DNA of 8,277 bases, taken from Gammaproteobacteria bacterium UBA3532 (GTDB lineage Bacteria > Pseudomonadota > Gammaproteobacteria > Enterobacterales > UBA3532). The translations under genes were made by a program, and so were the position numbers. The notes beneath the pieces were generated by a model, which did no database searches, had not been told where the DNA came from, and saw only the letters and a list, made by a program, of their open reading frames with translations. The stretch spans positions 1-8,277 of the forward strand of contig DFOV01000380.1 of NCBI GenBank assembly GCA_002376965.1, read 5' to 3'. Below are positions 1 to 6,937 of the stretch, one piece after another (position 1 is the first letter of the stretch; every line of letters begins with the position of its first letter).

Positions 1-152
1 TGTTTGCTCCAGAAACATCCAGCCTCTTGGCGATAATGGACAGTAGTCATTCATGCACCTGTTCTGGTTTCACTAACTGGCTGGATAAGGTTCTTTGAAT
101 TAGTATCAATAGTAGATGATAGATAGCGTTGGGTGTAACCAGGGAGCCAGTG

Positions 153-1847
153 TTGAAAACAAAAGAGCGTGTTGTTTTAGGGTTATTTGGATTGCCATTT
201 GCCTGCGTGGGGCTGGGATTTTTATTTTTCAGTATTATTCCTAATTTTCTAGACGCTGCAGCTATGAGTGGTTGGCAGCGGGTTCGGGCTGATCTTATCA
301 ATGTCGATCTCAAATCCAGCTATTCCGATGGATCAACCACCTACCAAATTACCGCCAGTTATCGATATCAATTTAATGGTCGCCAGTATACTGGATCGCG
401 GGTTGGCCTGAATGATGGTTATGACAATATTGGCAGTTATCACCAGGATTGGCATCGCTATCTGAAGTCGAAGCGCTCGAAAGGCATTATGGTTTATGTA
501 AACCCGGATAACCCTGCTGAGGCGATTATCGATCCGGAAATTCGTTGGGCGATGGTTGGGTTTAAGAGCCTGTTTATCTTTATTTTTGGTGGCGTTGGTC
601 TTGGGCTAGTGGGATACGCAATATTAGGCAAGAGCAAAAAAGTGGTCGTTACCGAAGACAATAAAGGTAAGCCGTGGTTGCAAAATCGAGATTGGAATAG
701 TCCTGTTATATACTCTAATGCCAAAGGTGGAATCTGGGCAGCGTGGATTTTTGCTATTATTTGGAACGGCATTTCGTCTCCAGCATTATTTGCTGTGTCA
801 GACGAGTTGGACAAAGGGAACTATGCCATTCTGTTTGCGTTGCTCTTTCCGTTGGTTGGGTTAGGTATTCTGTATTGGGCAATTAAAGCGACACTGGAGT
901 GGTGGCGATTTGGCAAAACGCCGCTATTGCTTGAGCCATACCCTGGAGCGATTGGAGGCGATGTTGGTGGCGAAATTCAGGTAAATACGCCCTTCGATCC
1001 CAACTTGAAATATCAAGTCGAGCTGGCTTGTATGCATAGCTACGTTTCCGGTTCGGGGAAAAACCGTAGCCGTCATGAGTCGGTGGTCTGGCAAGATCAG
1101 GGGAGTGCACAAGCACAACACAGTCAGGTTGGAACGGCATTGCGTTTTTGCTTTTCTGTGCCAGAAGATCTTCCTGAATCCCAAGAGCGTTCGGACCGAT
1201 ACCACTACTGGCGACTGAAGTTGCACTGTGATATGCCAGGGGTTGACCTGAACCGCCAGTTTCAGATACCTGTATTCAAAACCGGGACTAAATCGACAGC
1301 AACGAAAACGGCCAGTTACACCGGCTCAAGCCACGAAGACAATATCGAAGCTATCAGCAAAGTGATGAGTGTTGATGAGCTGGGCGATGGCTTGTCGTTG
1401 GGCTTTGCGATGGGGCGATGTTTAGGGATGGGGCTGTTCTTGTTTGCGATCGGGCTGATATTTACTGTTGCTGGTGTTTTTGCCGTGTCTGAGGGCGCTC
1501 CATTTCTATTCGGCATTATTTTTCCTCTCGTAGGAGGGGCTATGTTGTTGGGTGGAGTCTACATCCCTCTCAACCGGTTGGACGTGGTAATCAATCATGA
1601 TGGTATATTTACACGACGCTCTTTTTTAGGGGTGGTGGTTAAGAAGCGCTTTATTCCTCGTTCGCAAATATCTGGTATCGAGTTGTCGAAAGGCAGTTCA
1701 TTTGGCCAGACTCAATATTACAATCTTGTTGTGCGCGATGGGTTAGGAAATAAGCACCGAATTGGAGAATCTTTCCCTGGGCTGCGCTTGGCTGAAGAAG
1801 CAAAGGCAACCCTGGAAAGTCTGACGGGGCTAGGGGCTTCGCGCTAA
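153..1847 (+). CDS. DUF3592-domain multi-pass membrane protein
   Basis: Function is not known. The N-terminal part has a DUF3592 layout: a first membrane segment, then a soluble stretch starting at a Gly-Trp and ending in a YVNPDNPAEAIIDP motif, then a second membrane segment. Counting from the upstream TTG at 129 (8 codons before the chosen start), hydrophobic segments lie near residues 15-40, 143-166, 203-222, 232-252, 432-453 and 456-479. Residues 265-385 look like a beta-rich soluble domain, and residues 480-572 resemble a bacterial PH-like domain after the last membrane segment. I chose the TTG at 153 because AGGGAG at 141-146 sits 6 bases before it. The GTG at 150 is only 3 bases from that site, and the TTG at 129 has no visible ribosome binding site. 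At 564 residues it is much longer than single-domain DUF3592 proteins. Its end overlaps the convergent SDR gene. Family confidence is good; the start is uncertain. Confidence 0.8.
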   Translation: MKTKERVVLGLFGLPFACVGLGFLFFSIIPNFLDAAAMSGWQRVRADLINVDLKSSYSDGSTTYQITASYRYQFNGRQYTGSRVGLNDGYDNIGSYHQDWHRYLKSKRSKGIMVYVNPDNPAEAIIDPEIRWAMVGFKSLFIFIFGGVGLGLVGYAILGKSKKVVVTEDNKGKPWLQNRDWNSPVIYSNAKGGIWAAWIFAIIWNGISSPALFAVSDELDKGNYAILFALLFPLVGLGILYWAIKATLEWWRFGKTPLLLEPYPGAIGGDVGGEIQVNTPFDPNLKYQVELACMHSYVSGSGKNRSRHESVVWQDQGSAQAQHSQVGTALRFCFSVPEDLPESQERSDRYHYWRLKLHCDMPGVDLNRQFQIPVFKTGTKSTATKTASYTGSSHEDNIEAISKVMSVDELGDGLSLGFAMGRCLGMGLFLFAIGLIFTVAGVFAVSEGAPFLFGIIFPLVGGAMLLGGVYIPLNRLDVVINHDGIFTRRSFLGVVVKKRFIPRSQISGIELSKGSSFGQTQYYNLVVRDGLGNKHRIGESFPGLRLAEEAKATLESLTGLGASR

Positions 1848-2593
1848 CGATCAAGCCAGTCGGTTAAATTGGCTATGCCAACACGGCCATCAATCAAGCG
1901 TTGATCATGCTGGTATGAAGAGTCCTCAACGATATTCCAGTTTGCTTGATGGTGGTTATTTAAGCGCTGGACAATATCGAGAAAACTTAGTTTGTCGTAC
2001 CGGTTGCTATCGACATGAAATATGCCGGGTTGATTTTCAATCACCAGCTCGTAAATAGCCGCTGCTGTATCTTCCATAAGTGAGCAGGCTGGATACCAGT
2101 TCGAGCTGGCATTTATCTGGCCGTCATTCTCCATTTGTTGGAAAAGGTGCTCCAGCATGTTATTACCGCCACGCCCAGCGCCAATCTGCCAGCCAATGCG
2201 TGGAACAATGGCGTGAGGATTTTCAGCAAAAATACGATCCTCACAGCGCATTTTGTATTGGCCATATCCATCCTTTGCATTCCGTTCGCTATGGATGTTG
2301 TATGGGCCATTGCGTTCACAGTCAAAAACCATGGCAGTACTGGTAAAAAGGTAAGGGAGCTCTTGGTGAGCTGTTTTGCGAGCAAACCAGGCTGCCCAAT
2401 CCTCACTGCCCATAGCCAGATGACATACTGCATCCGGCGATACTTGTTGCCAAAACTGTTCGCAAGCGTGTTCATCTTCTGGAGAGACGCGATGACGATC
2501 CCAGGCAATGGTCTGCCATTGATGGCGGCGGAATAGTTCGGCAACGACTGGAGCCAAGGTGCCGTTAACTCCAGTGATTAATAGTTTTTTCAT
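1844..2593 (-). CDS. Extended SDR / RmlD-like NAD(P)-dependent sugar-nucleotide reductase or epimerase family protein
   Basis: A 249-residue cytoplasmic protein of the NAD-dependent epimerase/dehydratase superfamily. The Rossmann start is visible as TGVNGTLAP (residues 7-15). The catalytic set is a Thr-Ser-Thr at 84-86 in FTSTAMVFD and a YxxxK motif at Tyr110-Lys114 (YGQYK). The PRIGWQIG stretch (131-138) and the C-terminal QRLIDGRVGIANLTDWL region recall dTDP-4-dehydrorhamnose reductase (RmlD). It is shorter than a typical RmlD (about 290 residues), and no other nucleotide-sugar genes are nearby, so the substrate is unknown. The ATG start is preceded by AGAGGA four bases upstream. It is divergent from the coiled-coil gene across 137 bp and convergent with the DUF3592 gene, with the last 4 bp shared. 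The superfamily call is firm; the reaction is not. Confidence 0.85.
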   Translation of the reverse strand: MKKLLITGVNGTLAPVVAELFRRHQWQTIAWDRHRVSPEDEHACEQFWQQVSPDAVCHLAMGSEDWAAWFARKTAHQELPYLFTSTAMVFDCERNGPYNIHSERNAKDGYGQYKMRCEDRIFAENPHAIVPRIGWQIGAGRGGNNMLEHLFQQMENDGQINASSNWYPACSLMEDTAAAIYELVIENQPGIFHVDSNRYDKLSFLDIVQRLNNHHQANWNIVEDSSYQHDQRLIDGRVGIANLTDWLDR

Positions 2594-2644
2594 AAATTCC
2601 TCTGTATTTCTCGTTTTCCTGTGGCGTTGAAGTCACCCTCTCAC

Positions 2645-2656
2645 CTATAATTATAG
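2645..2656. promoter_or_regulatory. Palindrome with TATAAT on both strands, possible divergent -10 elements
   Basis: CTATAATTATAG is a perfect 12-bp palindrome that gives a consensus TATAAT on each strand, overlapping by two bases. It lies between the divergent SDR and coiled-coil genes and would give leaders of about 50 and 73 bases. I cannot find a good -35 hexamer at 16-18 bases on either side, so promoter activity is a guess. It could instead be an operator. Confidence 0.3.
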
Positions 2657-2697
2657 CCAGGCCGTACTGGTTTGCGGTAGCGGGGTGCAATGCTCCG

Positions 2698-2707
2698 TGT
2701 AATTACA
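2698..2707. promoter_or_regulatory. Short palindrome in the leader of the coiled-coil gene
   Basis: TGTAATTACA is a perfect 10-bp palindrome ending 23 bases before the GTG start of the coiled-coil gene. A dimeric regulator could bind it, but palindromes of this length in AT-rich DNA also arise by chance. No regulator can be named. Confidence 0.15.
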
Positions 2708-2730
2708 TCTTATGTGATGAAGAGGTTAAG

Positions 2731-3471
2731 GTGAATAGGCTTAAAGATGTCGTGGCCACCAAATGGCGGCAAACCTTTGGTAAAAACGAAGATGATCTCA
2801 AACAGGCGCTCTATGCGCTTAACATTAAAGCGCCAACGGAAGCCTTTGACTTACGCGATGTACAATTGGCTTTCGGGTCGCATAAGTTGCCCCGCGAAGA
2901 CGCAGACAACCTCCTGTTGTTCGACGGCGTTATTGCACATATTGAAGAAGCTAGCGAGTCGATAGCTGAAGAAAATACCATTCCGTTGCTTGCACTGCAG
3001 CAGATTCAGAAAGAATTGAAGTTTATCGTCGGTATTCCTGCTCCCTTTTGGCAACAGTACGGTATCGAGAAAGTACAACAACGAGTATCCCTCATGTTTG
3101 ATAAATTAACCCAACAGATTGATGAAATCATTCAGCAAAAAAATCAAGAACTAAAGATACGAACCGAACAACATGATATGGCTCGGCATGCCCAGGAACA
3201 GGCGCTCTATGAAGCAGAAGCTGCAAAAGAGCAAGCAGAAGCAAATCGTATCGAAGAGCAGCGCTTAAAGTTAGAAGCTGAGCGGGAACTGGCGCAAACG
3301 AAAAAGGATGCCGCCCAAAAAGAGCTTGAACGCATGCAAGCCGTCGAGCGATTCCGAGCGGCGGAAGAAGAAAAGAAAAAGCAGGCTGAGGAACAAGCGC
3401 AAAAACAAGAGATGTCACAGACAACGGCTGCATTTGAGGAACAGCTGGCTTCTTGGTCGTCGAAGTCTTAG
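2731..3471 (+). CDS. Hypothetical coiled-coil protein
   Basis: I do not recognise this protein family. It has 246 residues, no signal peptide, no membrane segment and no cysteine. Residues 1-110 look like a compact globular domain, with a LLLFDGVIAHIEE stretch near 61-73 and a FIVGIPAPFWQQYG stretch near 98-111. From about residue 112 to 228 it is a nearly unbroken helix very rich in Glu, Gln, Lys and Ala, which should form a long coiled coil or single alpha helix. The tail is a short Ser/Thr-rich end. The start is GTG, supported by AGAGG at 2721-2725 with 5 bases of spacing. It stands alone between a divergent SDR gene and a terminator, so it is probably monocistronic. A structural, scaffold or tether role is possible but unproven. 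Confidence 0.75.
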   Translation: MNRLKDVVATKWRQTFGKNEDDLKQALYALNIKAPTEAFDLRDVQLAFGSHKLPREDADNLLLFDGVIAHIEEASESIAEENTIPLLALQQIQKELKFIVGIPAPFWQQYGIEKVQQRVSLMFDKLTQQIDEIIQQKNQELKIRTEQHDMARHAQEQALYEAEAAKEQAEANRIEEQRLKLEAERELAQTKKDAAQKELERMQAVERFRAAEEEKKKQAEEQAQKQEMSQTTAAFEEQLASWSSKS

Positions 3472-3540
3472 AGCGTAGGCATTTTAGAGTGCTTGCATTA
3501 TAGAACAGGCTATAGAATTACAACCTAGACTAGTTCAAAT

Positions 3541-3568
3541 AAAAAAGGTGGCATAAGCCACCTTTTTT
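3541..3568. terminator. Bidirectional rho-independent terminator
   Basis: A perfect 12-bp inverted repeat, AAAAAAGGTGGC and GCCACCTTTTTT, is separated by an ATAA loop. The GGTGGC/GCCACC core gives the stem and the A and T tracts serve as the U-tract on either strand. It lies 70 bases after the coiled-coil gene and 18 bases after the stop of the convergent peroxidase gene, so it should end both transcripts. Confidence 0.9.
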
Positions 3569-3586
3569 ATTCACAACGCTTCTCAG

Positions 3587-5140
3587 TTAGAGCAAGTTGC
3601 CTGAGTCATCGACTGCGTCCAGGCGAAGTCCATCAGGATCGCTGTCGCTAGCATCAGGGATCCATTTGCCGATACACTCGCGATCAATAACACATGCGTC
3701 AGTCAGTGTGTGGAGGAAGGCGACCAGGGCGTCAACTTCATCATCACTTAAATCAGCATCCATTAGCACAGGCTTATCATCCATCATTTCCATTTCGCGC
3801 AGACTCATAAGCTGTTCAAGCGCTTTTCTGGTGTTTGACTCTGCCATTGGGAAGTGCTCTTCACCATGCCCCTGGAACTGAGCTAAATGACCCAGGTCGA
3901 AATCATAATTGTCGATAGCCTGAGCAGGGTTTAAGTGATGGCGGACGACCTCTTCCAAGGTGTCGTAAGCACCGCTATGACCATAGGGGCCAGTTTCGGC
4001 GATATTCAACAAAGTGGGTGTACGGAAGGCGTACATATCCATTGGGTCTTTGGATTCACGGAAACGACCAAAGTCGTCAGTGCCGTCTTCTCCGTTACCT
4101 TTACCTTCACCAATTTGTGGAATAGCAACAACGTGGAACTGCTCGTCAGTGAAGAAGTCTCCGCTATGGCAGCTTACACAGCCTGCACCACCGTTTTCAA
4201 TCGAGGTGTAAAACAGCACTGCACCGGCTTTTTCTTCATCGCTAAGGGCCTCTTTGTCACCCTCAACATAAGCTTTCCAAGGGGTGTCTACAAATATCTG
4301 ACTGTTCTCATAAGCAGCAATGGCCTCAGCTATATTTGCATAGGTTACCAGAAATTGCGGCGCTGATGCATTAATACCGAAGGCTGCTTCGAACTCGTCA
4401 AACCAGGTTGTTGAAACTAGCTCACCAGCCCCCATGCCATAGTTGCCCAGTCGACCAGCGAGATGATTACGAACGTGGTCGTTGCTATTGCCAACTTCAA
4501 AGTTAAAGCCACGCATTTCGGCGTCAGAAGTTACCGGAAAACGTGCCTGAGCTTCAGACAGGTTTGCACCCGCCTGCACATCCGCAACATCGAGAGGTCG
4601 ATCAGGCGTACGGATGCCACTATCGCTTCCATTAGTGAATGGGGTTTTGGCCTCGCTTTCAACACGGCCATCATGGAACAGATACTGATCCCACAAGGCG
4701 ATATTAAAGGTGGTTGGTGCATTTCGCGGCACGGTTGGCGCGCCATTAGCGAAATTCACAGCGCTTGGGCTGCTCTCGCGACCGGGGCCAAGCAAGTCGG
4801 GGTCAACAGCGCCAGTACCAATAGATAAGCTCAGATCGTCACCACCACCAAGAGAAGGATGGTGACAGGTAACACAAGCGGAATCCATATCGCCCCCCAG
4901 TGCTTTGGAGAAGAACAGCTTCATACCTAGCTGGGCGATCGGATCTTCAATAGATGGAAAGCTGCGACCTTGAGTTGGGTCGCCGGTTATGCCGTGCTGA
5001 ACAATCAGCGAATCGAGTTTGTTTTGGGTAGCTTGGCGTCTGGCATCTTCATTATTATCATCATCATTATTATTACAAGCTGATAAAGTACCAGTAATTG
5101 CCAAAGCCAATAGTAGTTTATTGTACTTATTTACGTCCAT
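3587..5140 (-). CDS. Di-haem cytochrome c peroxidase / MauG-family lipoprotein
   Basis: A secreted 517-residue protein of the bacterial di-haem peroxidase (CCP/MauG) family, which reduces hydrogen peroxide with electrons from small cytochromes or oxidises a partner protein. Two haem c sites are visible: CVTCH at 89-93 and CVSCH at 321-325. Family landmarks include FHDGR (154-158), RTPTLLNIAETGPYGHSG (373-390) and a C-terminal LSDDEVDALVAFLHTL helix. The N-terminus is a lipoprotein signal with lipobox LSAC (Cys22). Asn at +2 does not give the Asp inner-membrane signal known in E. coli, so outer-membrane anchoring is likely. The ATG at 5140 is chosen because GGAGA lies 5 bases upstream. The frame stays open to an ATG at 5257, but the 39 extra residues would bury the signal peptide. 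Odd points are a long, Gly/Asn-rich region between the haems, an Asn/Asp run after Cys22 and a C-terminal tail with Cys483 and Cys489. The distal ligands cannot be assigned by eye. Confidence 0.9.
   Translation of the reverse strand: MDVNKYNKLLLALAITGTLSACNNNDDDNNEDARRQATQNKLDSLIVQHGITGDPTQGRSFPSIEDPIAQLGMKLFFSKALGGDMDSACVTCHHPSLGGGDDLSLSIGTGAVDPDLLGPGRESSPSAVNFANGAPTVPRNAPTTFNIALWDQYLFHDGRVESEAKTPFTNGSDSGIRTPDRPLDVADVQAGANLSEAQARFPVTSDAEMRGFNFEVGNSNDHVRNHLAGRLGNYGMGAGELVSTTWFDEFEAAFGINASAPQFLVTYANIAEAIAAYENSQIFVDTPWKAYVEGDKEALSDEEKAGAVLFYTSIENGGAGCVSCHSGDFFTDEQFHVVAIPQIGEGKGNGEDGTDDFGRFRESKDPMDMYAFRTPTLLNIAETGPYGHSGAYDTLEEVVRHHLNPAQAIDNYDFDLGHLAQFQGHGEEHFPMAESNTRKALEQLMSLREMEMMDDKPVLMDADLSDDEVDALVAFLHTLTDACVIDRECIGKWIPDASDSDPDGLRLDAVDDSGNLL
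5050..5075 (-). repeat. In-frame AAT/GAT triplet run after the lipobox
   Basis: Directly after the lipid-modified Cys22 of the peroxidase, the coding strand reads three AAT, three GAT, two AAT, then GAA and GAT codons. This gives an Asn/Asp tether. Slippage in whole triplets would change tether length without breaking the frame. Confidence 0.6.
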
Positions 5141-5158
5141 CTTGTTCTCCTTCGAAAA

Positions 5159-5173
5159 CGGGGCTCCTCCCCG
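5159..5173 (-). promoter_or_regulatory. GC-rich hairpin in the leader of the peroxidase gene
   Basis: In the leader RNA, CGGGG and CCCCG can pair around an AGGAG loop, ending 18 bases before the start codon and followed by UUUU. The hairpin is about 6 bases upstream of the real GGAGA ribosome binding site. Its loop looks like a second Shine-Dalgarno sequence. The stem is only 5 bp and the U-tract short, so termination would be weak. A role in translation or mRNA stability is equally possible. Confidence 0.3.
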
Positions 5174-5307
5174 AAAAAATTGGCAGATAATAAAGGGCAG
5201 TTTGAGACTATGTCTAAAAGTTCCGTTGTGCAATGCAAAAAAAGGATAAATTTTCAATTTTGTGAACGATTTCGCATTTTATTGCGTAAAGTTTAGATCT
5301 CGCTTGT

Positions 5308-5340
5308 TATACCCAAACATCTTGAAGTTGTTTGGGTATA
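5308..5340. repeat. Palindromic intergenic repeat with 11-bp arms
   Basis: Perfect inverted arms TATACCCAAAC (5308-5318) and GTTTGGGTATA (5330-5340) surround an 11-base centre whose CTTGAAG is itself nearly palindromic. There is no T-tract on either strand, so it is not a standard terminator. It resembles the short palindromic repeats scattered between genes in many gammaproteobacteria. It lies between the marC stop and the peroxidase promoter region. Confidence 0.6.
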
Positions 5341-5348
5341 TACGAGCC

Positions 5349-5357
5349 TTGGGTATA
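5349..5357 (+). repeat. Partial copy of the palindromic repeat arm
   Basis: TTGGGTATA repeats nine bases of the right arm of the 5308-5340 element only 8 bases downstream of it, followed by AATAC. It could be a remnant of a second element or local duplication. Confidence 0.35.
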
Positions 5358-5418
5358 AATACATGGAATCATGTACGGCCGCAACAGAATATAAATGCTG
5401 TGGAGTATTCTGCCAACT

Positions 5419-6027
5419 TTAAATACCAAAGTAGGTCTTCACTCCGCCCAGGGTATTTGTTGTAGCCACAGCAGCTAAGATCAGCCCCATAACCCTACTA
5501 ACAACACTTGCCCCGCTACTACCTATTACTTTGTGAATAGTGCTTGCTGCCAGCATCAAAACATAAACAACGACTAATACAAGTAACATCATTAAAACGG
5601 TTTGTACTTGTTCCCAGGTATTGAACCGAGCATTTTCTGTAAGGAGAACCGCAGCCAACATTGCACCAGGTCCGGCAATCGACGGAACGGCCAATGGAAA
5701 TATGGCCGTATCATTTTGATCTTCAGCCATTCGTACCTCTTCTTCGGGCTTACTTTCACCAAAGATCATTGATAGTGCGAACAAAAAAAGTACTATACCG
5801 CCTGCGATTTGAAACGCAGACAATGGAATCCCCATTGCGGTGAGTATAATTTCACCTGCAATTACAAAGAATAATAGTATTAAAGCAGAAACCAAAGTCG
5901 CAACCAGAGCAATTTTTCTTTTAGCGGTAGCATCATAGTTGCGTGTGACAGCAATAAATACAGGCACCGTGCCTATAGGATCAATAACAGCAAAGAAAAA
6001 AATGAATGTTGCTAAAAAATCAATCAT
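5419..6027 (-). CDS. MarC-family (UPF0056) integral membrane protein
   Basis: A 202-residue inner-membrane protein of the MarC/YchE/YhgN family. The two family signatures are clear: AVIDPIGTVPVF at residues 13-24 and PLAVPSIAGPGAM at 111-123. About six hydrophobic segments can be traced, near 3-27, 38-63, 68-89, 113-131, 143-163 and 176-198, with a charged loop rich in Glu at 91-106. Length matches the family (about 200). The transported substrate, if any, is not established; the old link of MarC to multiple antibiotic resistance did not hold up. The ATG start has AAAGGTGA four bases upstream. It follows the terC-like gene on the same strand after 130 bp, so it may be co-transcribed. The specific paralogue name is not clear, so I give no symbol. 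Confidence 0.92.
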   Translation of the reverse strand: MIDFLATFIFFFAVIDPIGTVPVFIAVTRNYDATAKRKIALVATLVSALILLFFVIAGEIILTAMGIPLSAFQIAGGIVLFLFALSMIFGESKPEEEVRMAEDQNDTAIFPLAVPSIAGPGAMLAAVLLTENARFNTWEQVQTVLMMLLVLVVVYVLMLAASTIHKVIGSSGASVVSRVMGLILAAVATTNTLGGVKTYFGI

Positions 6028-6145
6028 TTAGTCACCTTTGTTCAATCAAATATTACCGGGCAATCAATCCGCATTGCGTCGGGTGCTGTTGGAACTGACT
6101 TTCGACCCCTTCAGCGACCAAGAGTATTGAGTGAGGTTCGAGCTT

Positions 6146-6168
6146 ATGAGCCATTCTCTATGACTCAT
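6146..6168 (-). other. Hairpin overlapping the terC-family stop codon
   Basis: On the minus strand ATGAGTCA pairs with TGGCTCAT (8 bp, one G-U pair) around the loop TAGAGAA, which begins with the stop codon of the TerC-family gene. It is followed by AAGCTCG rather than a U-tract, so it is not an intrinsic terminator. It might protect the 3' end or arise by chance. Confidence 0.25.
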
Positions 6169-6898
6169 ATGGAGAGTTGAGAGCTACCGGCTGGCCCTTT
6201 TTTCTCCGCGAACGGAGGTTGAGAACTTCAACGACGAGAGAAAATGTCATTGCAAAGTATACGTAGCCCTTTGGAATGTGGTGGTCGAGCCCATCAGCAA
6301 TCAGAACGACTCCGATCAAGAATAAAAAAGCTAGAGCGAGCATCTTTACTGTAGGATGTGCAGAAACAAATTCTCCTATACTGCCTGCAAAAACCATCAT
6401 AAGAGCTACCGAAACAACGACGGCCGCAATCATGACCTCAATATGTTCGACCATTCCGACCGCCGTAATGATCGAGTCCAACGAGAATACCGCATCGATT
6501 AGCACAATCTGAGCGATAATTGCGCCGAGACTAACTTTAACGCTAGAAGATGCGATTCCGCGCTGCCCTTCTAGTAACTGGTGAATTTCCTTAGTACTTT
6601 TCCACAAGAGAAAAATGCCGCCAACAATTAGAATTAGATCACGCCCAGATACTTCTTGCGAGAATATATTAAACCAAGGGGCAGTTAGTCCAACCAGCCA
6701 AGACAAGATGAACAGTAAGCCGATTCGCATGAACATTGCTAAAAAAAGCCCTATCCGCCTTGCTAGTAATCGTTGCCGTTCAGGAAGCTTGTCGGCAAGG
6801 ATAGAGATAAACACAATATTATCTATGCCCAATACTAGTTCAAGTGCCGTCAAGGTGAGAAAAGCGATCCATATTTGCGGGTCGAGAATAAGTTCCAT
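6158..6898 (-). CDS. TerC-family integral membrane protein (YgdQ-like)
   Basis: A 246-residue inner-membrane protein of the TerC family, in which several members export or supply manganese. The start MELILDPQIWIAFLTLTALELVLGIDNIVFI and the second motif LIDAVFSLDSIITAVGM (133-149) carry the family's conserved membrane acidic residues: Glu20, Asp26, Asp135 and Asp141. About seven membrane segments can be traced, ending in YFAMTFSLVVEVLNL, then a basic RSRRKKG tail. The length fits the YgdQ type rather than the longer forms with CBS and CorC domains. AGGAGG lies upstream, but 12 bases from the ATG, longer than usual. An in-frame TAA just before rules out an earlier start. I see no yybP-ykoY manganese riboswitch in the 305-bp leader region, so metal regulation is not evident. 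The substrate is inferred only from the family. Confidence 0.92.
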   Translation of the reverse strand: MELILDPQIWIAFLTLTALELVLGIDNIVFISILADKLPERQRLLARRIGLFLAMFMRIGLLFILSWLVGLTAPWFNIFSQEVSGRDLILIVGGIFLLWKSTKEIHQLLEGQRGIASSSVKVSLGAIIAQIVLIDAVFSLDSIITAVGMVEHIEVMIAAVVVSVALMMVFAGSIGEFVSAHPTVKMLALAFLFLIGVVLIADGLDHHIPKGYVYFAMTFSLVVEVLNLRSRRKKGQPVALNSPYES

Positions 6899-6937
6899 AG
6901 TTTCAGTTTACCTCCTACAACACCGAGTTAGTTCAAA

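Noticed and set aside
1..98. Possible 3' end of an upstream gene in the first bases.
   Set aside because: All three plus frames are open from the edge to stops at 34-36, 44-46 and 96-98, and none of the short peptides is recognisable, so no gene can be supported.
95..123. A sigma-70 promoter (TTGAAT with a downstream GATAGA) ahead of the DUF3592 gene.
   Set aside because: The spacing is right, but the -10 matches poorly and other hexamers in this AT-rich stretch would score equally.
2113..2544. Two overlapping frames of 133 and 143 codons inside the SDR gene.
   Set aside because: Neither resembles a protein family, and the SDR frame carries all expected motifs.
3935..4366. A 143-codon reading frame on the plus strand.
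   Set aside because: It lies wholly antisense to the peroxidase gene, whose haem motifs and family landmarks show that the minus frame is real.
5141..5300. An FNR/Anr site controlling the peroxidase, as known for some CCP genes.
   Set aside because: No TTGAT-N4-ATCAA or close variant is present in the leader.
3587..6898. A peroxidase, MarC and TerC redox/metal stress operon.
   Set aside because: All are on the minus strand, but 278 bp with a palindromic element separates the marC and peroxidase genes, and no shared regulatory site is visible. A functional link would be speculation.
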